This document shows positions 55,985-64,000 of a DNA stretch of 64,000 nt, piece after piece. Below the pieces are notes generated by a model that did not search any database, was not told the DNA's origin, and was given only the letters and a program-made list of their open reading frames with translations. The DNA comes from Lonicera japonica. Taxonomy: Eukaryota > Streptophyta > Magnoliopsida > Dipsacales > Caprifoliaceae. Made by a program: the position numbers and the translations under genes. The stretch covers positions 31,918,969 through 31,982,968 of the forward strand of contig CM038468.1 in assembly GCA_021464415.1 (NCBI GenBank), in the 5' to 3' direction. How positions within the stretch are numbered: the stretch's first letter is position 1; every line of letters starts with the position of its first letter.

Positions 55985-58935
55985 GTTTCCAAGGTTAAGT
56001 CGTAGAAGAAGAATTTTTTACTGGTGCGAAAGAAGTGAGTCTTATGAAGAAAAACCCAAAAAAGTTTCAAGCAACCTTAAGAAACAACAAAAAATTACAG
56101 GAACAAAGAAATGTGTATGTCCATTCTTGTTGAAAGGGAAAAAACTTAAAGATGGTAACAACTGAAAATGAAAAGTTGTTGTGGTAGGCATAACCACCCT
56201 ATGGATGATTAAACGACCTTTAAAGGGCATTATATGCCGGTAGACTCTAAAAAAGTGAAGAGCAGATTGCTGAGGACATGTGCTTGTGTGGAGTTAAACT
56301 TAGAGAGATACTTCGTGTACTAAAACAAAAAACCCCCCATAATGTATCTACTAGTGTGACAATTTACAATTGTAAAGAAATGCATCGAATGCTCGAGAAG
56401 CAAGGAAGAATACAAATGCAACTGTTGATGCATATTTTAGATCAAAAGAAATATATAGAGTTTCATAGAAGGGATGAGAACACAGATGAGATTATGGATA
56501 TCTTCTTCGGTCATCCATATTTTATGACACTTGTTAAGTGTTTCACCCATATACTGATCATGGATTGCACCTAAAATACAAATCGGCATGACTTACCTTT
56601 ACTACAGAGTATTAATGCTATGTCGACAGTAAAAACATTTGTTGTTGCACATGTATACCTTCACAAGGAAATGAAAAATAATTATGTATAGGCTTTAGAA
56701 TGCTTAAAAGATATTCTTCTACCAGGTAATACTACGGTTATTGTGACTGATTGTGACATGGCATTGATGAATGCTATTAAAATCATATTCCCTGATGCTT
56801 CTCACATGTTATGTACCTTTCACATCTTAAGAAAAATTGAGGAACATGGGAAGGGAAACTTTACAACTAAGAAATTGATAAGTGCATGATATTGTCATTC
56901 ATATCCCATTTTCGGAGTAGTTTGGCACGTTTATTTCTCTAAAACTTCTCGTTTTGCTAACTTATCTCACGATTAGTCTCGTAGCACTTTTGTATTTAAC
57001 ATTTCTTGGAAAGGTACATTTTGTATTTATTTTTGTACCTCTAGATCTCAAGAAATGCATTGGACAAGAAAAAAAATAATCTAGACCCATGCTTGTTACT
57101 TTATGTCATTTCCCTCCTTTTACTCAACAAGTCATAGCTTGCTTGAAGAGATAGGTTTGGCTAAGAAAATTTTCATATCTCATATAATGTATTATTTTAT
57201 TTAAAGTGGTTATTTCAGTATGCTAGAAGGGTTATTTACCCTTGTACTATAAGTAAAGATGGGAGAGGGAGATCTTTCTTAGACATAATTTTATTTTCAT
57301 TTTGCTTGAAGTTGTTATAGTTCTTAGAGAGCGAAATGAAGTTTACTTTTACAATTCTTGTCTTTACATTTATTATGGAGTAAAACATTTTCTAAGGCTA
57401 AGGATGAAGTTTGCAATATGATTATTATGTGAGTTTGATCTTATTTCTTGGTTAGTATTGTTAAATATCCTTGAATCCTTCTTCTTCTCCATTTAATCAA
57501 CCATTTCACAATCTTACATGATATCCCCATATGATGATTTACCTTCATATGCCAAGTATATCTAGTTCTTAAGCATAAATGGGGAGATGATATACTTGTG
57601 TATTTCTTGAAAGATTGTGTTTTTCTAATCTATGAAAGATTTGCCTCTTTATATCAAGTATATTGAGTTATGGACTTTCATAGAATCACCATAAATTTGA
57701 GATTCCAATCCTTGATATCTTAATGATATGGTGAGTGCTTTACACACTTTATGTGATGTTTTAGACTAGTCATCTTCTTATTTAAGGTGTGACCAAGGAG
57801 GATCTTTAATTTTATGTCATAAACAACACCATATCATTAATCAAGGATTCATTGTATATTTATAAAACTAATCTACAAGGATGACTTTATCTCCAAATAA
57901 ACATTCCAAGCTTAGACAAAGGAATTGTTGAGATTCTTGAGCTAATTTTTTAGTTGACCATTATCTCAAATAAGTCAATTGCCTAGAAGGAAAACTGACC
58001 ATGAGTTCTCAAATGCTTAGAATGCTTTATCTTTTATTTAATGATTTTCGTATCAATATCTTGTTTTGGCATTATATGAGAATAAGTTGCTAAGGCTTCG
58101 CACCCTTTGCTACGAGATAAGGATTAGAAATTCATGCCCAATTGAGTTTTGATTACACCCTCTCTTTGTATATGGTATTATACGAGAATAAGTTGCTAAG
58201 ACTTCGCACCCTTTGTCTAGAGAAGTGTAGTACGCTCTCCATTTAGGAAACACATTTAAGAAACTTGTATGAGATCATTTTTACATAACTTTGCTAGCAA
58301 ACCGATTCTGCTTGCCTTGGCCCTTTCTCAAACTTTGTTACATTCAATATTAATTTACATTTAATATTCTAAAATCCAACCACTTTACAAAGAAGTAAAA
58401 TTAATTAATCCATTATTCATTCCATATATTTTCGATTATCTTTGTGGTTCGACATTTGGATTTTCCAAGTTATATTACAACTTGGCGAGCTTGTACTTGG
58501 ATTCCTTTTGCAACGCGATGTTCTCGCGGCGTCAAAAGTTGTAGGAATTATTCATTCAGTATTTCCATAATATGATAAAATCTTATACTGAAGAAGAGTA
58601 CAATGAGAATGTTGACAAATTCTACAAGAAGTATGAAAGTACAAAGATCTTATAAGTTATATTGAAGTACAAAAAGTGGTTCATGGATGTGTGGACAAAT
58701 AGGATCTTGCATTTCGGCAATGTTACAACAAATAGGGTCGAATCACATCATGCAAGTTTGAAAAGGTATTTGAGGAGACCTTGTAAAATTTTTGAATATG
58801 ATTGACAACCAGCTCATATCACAACATGTTGCCATTAGAACTTCTTTTCGTAAATCTTTGAGCTCTAACTCGCATGCTCATCAAATATCTGATTTTAATA
58901 ATTTAAAAGGATTTGTATCCTCATCAACCTAATTA
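55985..58935 (+). pseudogene. FAR1-type MULE transposase pseudogene, split by an LTR
   Basis: Part one (55985-56875) encodes a FAR1-like zinc region (CERSESYEEKPKKV, GTKKCVCPFLLKGKK, HNHP near 56190). It continues with the MULE core: DENTDEIMDIFFGHP, LIMDCT.NTNRHDLPLL, VIVTDCDMALMNAI and MLCTFHILRK. Part two (58553-58935) gives WTNRILHFGNVTTNRVESHH, SLKRYL and a tail ending NNLKGFVS. The order matches plant MULE/FAR1-related transposases. Stops, frameshifts and the 1.66-kb insertion (56876-58534) disable it. No TIRs could be assigned. Confidence 0.8.
56876..58534 (+). mobile_element. Probable solo LTR (Ty3/gypsy, Tat/Ogre-like)
   Basis: The insert starts TGATAAGTGCATG and ends GGCGTCA, the terminal style of several plant Ty3/gypsy LTRs (TGATAAGTGC...TCA). 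It cuts the transposase reading between HILRK...TTKK and the downstream part. A segment with AGAATAAGTTGCTAAG is duplicated at about a 97-bp interval (58075-58109 and 58172-58206). A clear 5-bp TSD is lacking (GAAAT versus AAAGT), so the solo-LTR call is moderate. Confidence 0.55.
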
Positions 58936-59588
58936 TTCAGCCCACATTAAGCGAGTCTCTTTTAGGGTATTTGGCCGTTACCAACCGAGTGCTTTATAAC
59001 TCCATTTTTTGGGCTAGGACCGAGTATGTTACTTGTTTAATTTGCACAGAATAAAAAGGTTTTCCTATTTGATCAGTCATCATTCGACCCACATCAAGCG
59101 GGTCCCTGTGAGTTTGTTACTCAATTAATGTATAGTACATTACTAACATCCCATTAGTTTGAGTAATTAGTCTTACATTAACAAAAAAACATTAACATCC
59201 ATCCCATTAGCAAAATTAGTACACATTGTATCCTATTAATTCAAAATGTCACAGTTACTATCCTAATTATGGAAAAACTACTACTTATTTGACTTATTTC
59301 TTGTAGGGGCTTTGTCTTTTGCGCAGCATATTGGTAGGCTCATGTGGGATCAAACTTTTAAAACCCTAAACTCCAAAAACTCAAGCACCCACCTTATAAG
59401 AGGCAACTAAATAATACGAGAGATTATATATAAAATGATATATATGTGTTTGTGTTTGTGAAATGACTAACATAATCTCCCTCTCAACTGAATACATCCA
59501 TGCAAATCATTCTCCCTCTTTTTGTAAGGAATAGACAAAGTAAAGCTAAAAAACGCAAGAATATAAAGCAACCTAAAGCATGAGATGG

Positions 59589-59619
<31 letters not shown>

Positions 59620-59900
59620 GTCTAGCAAAAAATATCCCAAACAACCAAAGGTTTAATGAATAATATAGACATGTAGCAAAAGAAATCATTAACCTCGACA
59701 TCTAAACAACCAAAAAACAATCTAAGGATATAGCTAAAGTCCTAAACTAGCCACTATGAACTAATCATTTTTATTAAAGTCAGAACCACTAGAGCTAGCG
59801 GTGTCTTCTTATTCCTTACTGGTGTCATCTTCCTCTGGTGGCTGAGGAACATCATTGCTTTCATCACTGTTAAAATCGAGAATATTGAGATGCTTCTTGA
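58936..59900. other. Non-coding spacer
   Basis: AT-rich. Two related stretches, CAGCCCACATTAAGCGAGTC (58937) and CGACCCACATCAAGCGGGTC (59085), suggest a local 150-bp duplication. (TA)n at 59599-59620. No supported gene. Confidence 0.4.
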
Positions 59901-60360
59901 TCTTGTTTACTTACATAAACATCTTCGCCACCAAAGCTCGAAAGCTTTTATCCTCATATGTCTCTTCTTTGGATGTAGCCTTTGGACGATGAGAAGGACC
60001 CTGAATGATCTTGCCTTGAGTACCCTTCACTTCACAAGCTTTCATCAGTAAAAAGTGTTCATCTTCATCATTCTCAGTACATTCATAGATAAGGGTTTGA
60101 GATAGCGAATGGTTCCATCCTCCTAGCTTGAATGTGCCTATAACCATCTTACTTGCAATCTCTCTTTTGGACCATGGTATATGCCAAAAACTTATCAAGG
60201 TCGAGGTTATGAGAGAAGCCAAAACTAATCTCGTGGGCGACACTGAAGAACCCTATTGGCGATCCAGGCAATCGACAATGCAACCAAAAAAAAATCACCC
60301 ACATTGATAGAAAGCTCGGTGCCAACAGCATAAGGAACAATACATCACTCATGCTCATCC
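59780..60360 (-). pseudogene. Decayed transposon-type protein (unclassified)
   Basis: Minus-strand pieces in two frames read VPYAVGTELSINVGDFFF, then SPTRLVLASLITSTLISFW, IASKMVIGTFKLGGW, and an acidic Ser/Asp-rich tail (about 59780-59900). The arrangement resembles the 'putative plant transposon protein' families found near retroelements, but with no diagnostic motif. Frame changes (near 60220-60260) and stops show decay. Confidence 0.35.
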
Positions 60361-60639
60361 ATATCTGACTTATTTTTAGGATTGAATGGAAATTGTGGGT
60401 TCACAATGTAAGAAAGGTTATATTCAAAGTCAAGTATTCAACCCTTCAAAATTGACAACCTAGGATGGTCGTCGAGAGCTCGTGCCGTGAATAGCTTGAG
60501 CCGTCAGAGTTCTGAACTGATGTTGATTCTAAATTATGAGTTTATCCTCCTCGTTGAGCTCTTTTAAGCTGAACGGTAAGGATAAGGGGCAATTGATGAT
60601 GCAAATTAGTAACGGAATTTACTCCACCAATCACGAGCT

Positions 60640-61450
60640 GACGCGTGGCAGTCCACATCAGCAATCAGGCCTATCTGAGTGGGAGGAGCTCGGAGGAGCC
60701 CTGTTTAATTACCACAAGGAAATTTGAGCCCTTCTTAAGTTGGGTACGGCTCAAGGGTTAATTACGAGCTCTTTTGACGAGCTTTGGAGTTCCATGCCCA
60801 ACCACTCTGACAAAGTAGCTAACGAATAGTATGGGCGACTGCAACCTGCTATACAGAACACGTATAACCTCCCTCACCTTCATTAAATGTGTACCAACTG
60901 CATTTAATGCATCGAAATTCATGGAGAAGCAAGGTGAGAGTTGGTGATGATCAAGGCATGGCTCCAGGCCTGCTCTAGGAGCTCTCACACACGTTTCCTC
61001 TCAGTTATATATAAAGAAGAAGCATTTACTTCTCTCAACTAACCTAATAACTTCTGAATAACCAAGAACAACACGGAGCGACCAGCAAAAAGAGTGATTA
61101 ACAGCTTGAAGAGAGATAAAGATACTGAGCATACATAGAGCTCTTGATATAAAGAAGCTAGAATTTGTGTAGCTTAAAGCATACTCTTATTGTGATATTG
61201 TGAGGATAGACTAGCTAGAAAGATCATTATGAGTTTGTAAAAGCCATTAGTTATATTAATAACAAGGCAAAACCAAGCTCCTAGCTCTATTCCACAGAGG
61301 AGGACTAAGCTGCATTTTTATACGAAGTCAACCTCCTCTATACATCTTTGACTCTATTGGCTTGTTGTAATTATTGTTCTAATCATTTAATCTGATCATT
61401 TGACTGTGTGGTCTAAAATACCCTTCTAGTTTTTAGCACCAATAATTGAT
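60640..61450 (+). promoter_or_regulatory. LTR-like promoter and leader region
   Basis: A TATATATAAA box at 61006-61015 is followed by a pyrimidine/adenine leader. A U5-like stretch with a short stem around AGGAGG...CCTCCT (61300-61345) comes next, then the coiled-coil ORF. I infer an LTR of a Ty3/gypsy-type element. The LTR borders and primer site could not be fixed, and the second LTR would lie beyond the window. Confidence 0.35.
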
Positions 61451-61749
61451 ATCCCTTTTTCATTAAGGAATTCAATTTTCTGCCAAATTTGAGCAGCATT
61501 CGAGGAGTGGTGGTCATCAGGTAGTCAGTTGGGTTTGAGGAGGTTCTATTTCAATCTATCCCTAGTCAATTAGCCTCATTTACTTCCCACTACCTCATCA
61601 TTTAGAGCTTTTCATTTGGTAGTTACCGTTTTGAAAAGATCGTGGCCACCAATTATGTATTTCTTGGAGAACGTGTGGTAGTGGGACTGTGAGTGGGAAG
61701 TTAAGGTTTGAGTAGTTATGCCACAGATTTACCTTTGGCGATCAACCCT

Positions 61750-63064
61750 GGGATGGTGAGCAAAAGAAAGATGACTCTTCAAAGAGGTGCACAAGTTAAG
61801 AGGTCCAAGATAGGTGAAGGGGCCTCTGTCCTAGAGCACGGTGCAGACCAGGGGCACCGTTAGCTCGTACTTTGACTTAATAACGGATCCCATAGGTGTC
61901 ATCCCACCTCTTAGCCCAAGGAGGTTGGTCTCGAAAAGTGGGGAATTTTTATGACGAGGTCGTGCTGCCTCTCTCTTCAACAGAGCTCCCACCCACTAAG
62001 ATAGCTAACAAGTAGGTAATCTCTGATGATAAGGACCTGTAGGAGCTCGATGCTAAGGAAGCCAAGCGCCAATCAGCTTTCGGAGGTGCTGCCAGCTCTG
62101 CCACCCCCAGGACGGATGGAGATGGGTCAAGGTTCTTTATCCCAGGGGTGACTTTACCCACTCTGGGTACAAGAATGCTCCAAAATGCAAGGGTGGCAGG
62201 GGTCAACCAGCTAGCTAATGAGTACGATTACCACATGAGCCAGGTAAATATTCCTAACTCACTTATTCTCTTTGAATTTTCACTTCCTAGGCTCTAATTG
62301 TCTTCTCTTTTTCAGACCCTCTCCCTCTTTTACTCTACCCTCCATCAGGCTAAGGAGGGAACAAATAACCTAGCTCTGGCCGTAGCTCAGGAGGCTTTAG
62401 ATAAGGCCAGATCAGACCTGGCAGTTGCCGAAGAGGATAAAAAGAAAATGCTGGCCCATGCTAGGCAAATGTTAGCTGAGACAATGAGCCTGCAGCCTCA
62501 GTTAAGCACCCTCCAAGATCAAACTCAAACTACCATCAGTACAGCCCATGCAGAGGCGAAGCTCGACCACGAAGGCCGGGAAGAGGCCCTTAAACTAGTG
62601 GAACGTCAAGGTAGAGATAAGGCAACCAGAAGTCTCAAAGAGCTCCAGAGTCAACTGGCGGTGAGGGACAACGAGCTTTCTTCCTCTTGTTAGAGCAATG
62701 AGGCTATGAAATGTTAGATCTCCAAGCTAAAGAAAAAAAATAAAGAGCTCAAGGACTCCGTTCGTGCCATCGAACTGCAAGCCGTAGAAAACTTTTGCTC
62801 CCAGGGAGGACCTCTTATTAAAATAATTGATGCGTACGTGGCTGGCTTTTTCAAGTGTCCGGAACTCGCCTTGCAGCAACCCGACAATCTTGAGAGTATA
62901 TAGCTCCCTACAGACATGGGCGTGACTCCAGAGCTCAAAGCGAGGATTTTAGAGAAGAGGGGAGACGTTCTGGGTATTCTTCAGCTAATAAGGGAAGAGA
63001 AACTTGGTTTGCTGGAGAAATGGGAGACAAGCAAGCCTGACAATGCTAATGGTGATAAGGCATG
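61750..63064 (+). pseudogene. Spliced coiled-coil ORF of a retroelement, decayed
   Basis: The first part (to 62241) ends ...LANEYDYHMSQ/GTAAAT. A 73-bp intron ends in TTTTTCAG, and the second part (62315 onward) reads TLSLFYSTLHQAKEGTNNLA and a long Ala/Glu/Gln/Lys-rich coiled coil. The coiled coil runs in frame to TAG at 62692 and, past further stops, to about 63064. In-frame stops at 62014, 62041, 62692 and 62906 are mostly TAG where CAG would be natural. It is similar in style to gag-like coiled-coil ORFs of large plant gypsy elements. Confidence 0.5.
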
Positions 63065-63509
63065 AGGAGCTCAGTAGTTTTAGGAGCAATAGCTATAGGA
63101 TTTCCCATTTTCTTTGCTTTTTTTGTAATAGAAAGTTTAGGACCTCTGTACTCGTTCCTCCTTTTCAATGAAATAAAGAAGTTTTCTTCAAAATTTCTGT
63201 CTTATTTTGCTTTAATTCTTGTCATTTCCTTTTGTCTAGGTTTGTAATATGAGATGTAATGAGCTCTGTGATACTCTAATGCCCCCACAACATAGAAAAA
63301 GGTTGAACATAATTAAGCAAGATAAAAATTTGCCTCCAAATAGGTCTTTACCATATTCACAAGAGGTCAATGACCCGTTTGAGTTTGTTGAACTAGTTAT
63401 GTTTGGGTCTCTCAGTACAAATGGGTTTCTTGTTACTTTGGTTAAGTCTATAAGAGTCATGTCCCCCTAGACTTTAAGCAAAGTTTATTAAGAATTCTTA
63501 GATGTTAGT

Positions 63510-63955
63510 TGGACTCCTCAGCGTGTAAAAGAGCTCATTGAGCTAATTAGTTACCACACTGACCTCTTTGTAAGAGGAATTGTGCAGTTCTCAGTAGTCT
63601 TGTATTGAGGACCTTTCATGCTTGGTGACTGACTTATATGGTGAGAGGAATTTTTTTGAGGTTTTTGGAGTTTAAAAGAAAAACTTGTTCTTTTGGTTAA
63701 GTCTAGATTAAAGTCATGCCCCCTTTTGGCTTAGGCAAATTCCGACAGTTTTCTCATTTATCACCAGACCTCTTCAGTTGTAAAACTGATCTCTTTGTGA
63801 AAGGGTTTTTATAGAATGTAAGTGTGCTCAATGAGCTAGGCACTTACTAAACTGAACTCTTTGTGAGAGAATTTTTTTTACAGAGTGCAAGTGTGCTCAA
63901 TGAGCTGGGCACTTACTAAATTGACCTCTTTGTGAGAAGATTTTTACATAGTGCA
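63510..63955. repeat. Tandem repeats of about 67 bp (CTCTTTGTGAGAG...CAATGAGCT)
   Basis: A unit containing CTCTTTGTGAGAGG, then GTGCTCAATGAGCTGGGCAC and TTACTAAACTGA occurs at least twice in tandem at 63793-63930, with partial copies at 63520-63590 and to 63955. It lies directly downstream of the coiled-coil ORF. Between 63065 and 63510 no supported gene is seen. Confidence 0.65.
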
Positions 63956-64000
63956 CTTTACAAGTAATGACGTACCAAAACAAAACATTTCATATACATT

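Noticed and set aside
1..64000. CRISPR array, operons or prokaryotic genes
   Set aside because: The window has plant introns, LTRs and MITEs; no regularly spaced identical repeats with unique spacers and no long bacterial-type ORFs.

Overview
This is plant nuclear DNA, most likely from a eudicot. It is AT-rich and intron-rich, has no long intact ORF, and carries a typical angiosperm set of transposons: hAT, Mutator, PIF/Harbinger and CACTA fragments, a LINE with a fused RNase H, a tRNA-type SINE, a TRIM and Ty3/gypsy-type LTRs. I cannot name the species. I find no convincing rRNA or tRNA gene, no CRISPR array and no organellar gene block. All calls come from reading the sequence; no database search was possible.

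The backbone is a cluster of related genes on the minus strand that I do not recognise. Small exons encode acidic, Ser-rich or heptad-rich (coiled-coil-like) peptides and are bounded by plausible splice sites. G0 has its first exon at 2366-2415 and runs off the left edge. GA spans about 4014-15364 and GB about 29237-36300. GC remnants lie at 51787-53714. Inside GA the same exon module is repeated about four times (U0-U3, about 6.4-14.4 kb); GB keeps only two. GA (about 2.63-21.95 kb) and GB (about 27.56-42.13 kb, resuming at about 50.96-51.64 kb) are two copies of one roughly 19-kb segmental duplication. Both copies are damaged, in different places. GB has lost its start codon and several splice sites; GA has lost the acceptor and frame of its terminal exon.

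Because each copy provides the empty site for insertions in the other, the insertion history can be read. A 0.95-1.0-kb Mutator-type MITE with a 10-bp target-site duplication (TSD) sits at the same site in both copies, so it predates the duplication. In GA only: a 710-bp hAT MITE (8-bp TSD), a 970-bp hAT relic that still encodes the transposase C-terminal region (8-bp TSD), a 411-bp TRIM (5-bp TSD) and a roughly 950-bp unclassified insertion. A SINE with about 15-bp TSDs lies in a GA module that GB lacks. In GB only: a Tourist-like MITE placed at the end of a hAT MITE, in the promoter region; a TIR element of about 770 bp; and a 44-base T tract.

Between the copies (22-27.5 kb) are a CACTA terminus and a decayed MULE with roughly 200-bp TIRs. 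To the right of GB are a decayed LINE, a tandemly duplicated GC fragment split by a 3.6-kb minus-strand Tekay/Del-like LTR, and a 1.4-1.7-kb retroelement fragment present twice. Beyond that, a FAR1/MULE-type transposase pseudogene (55.98-58.94 kb) is split by a 1.66-kb solo LTR. The last 4 kb hold a decayed transposon protein on the minus strand, an LTR-like promoter and a spliced coiled-coil ORF with C-to-T type nonsense changes. The window ends in roughly 67-bp tandem repeats.

Most of the window is therefore transposon-rich repeat DNA around a rapidly rearranging, partly decayed family of modular genes.
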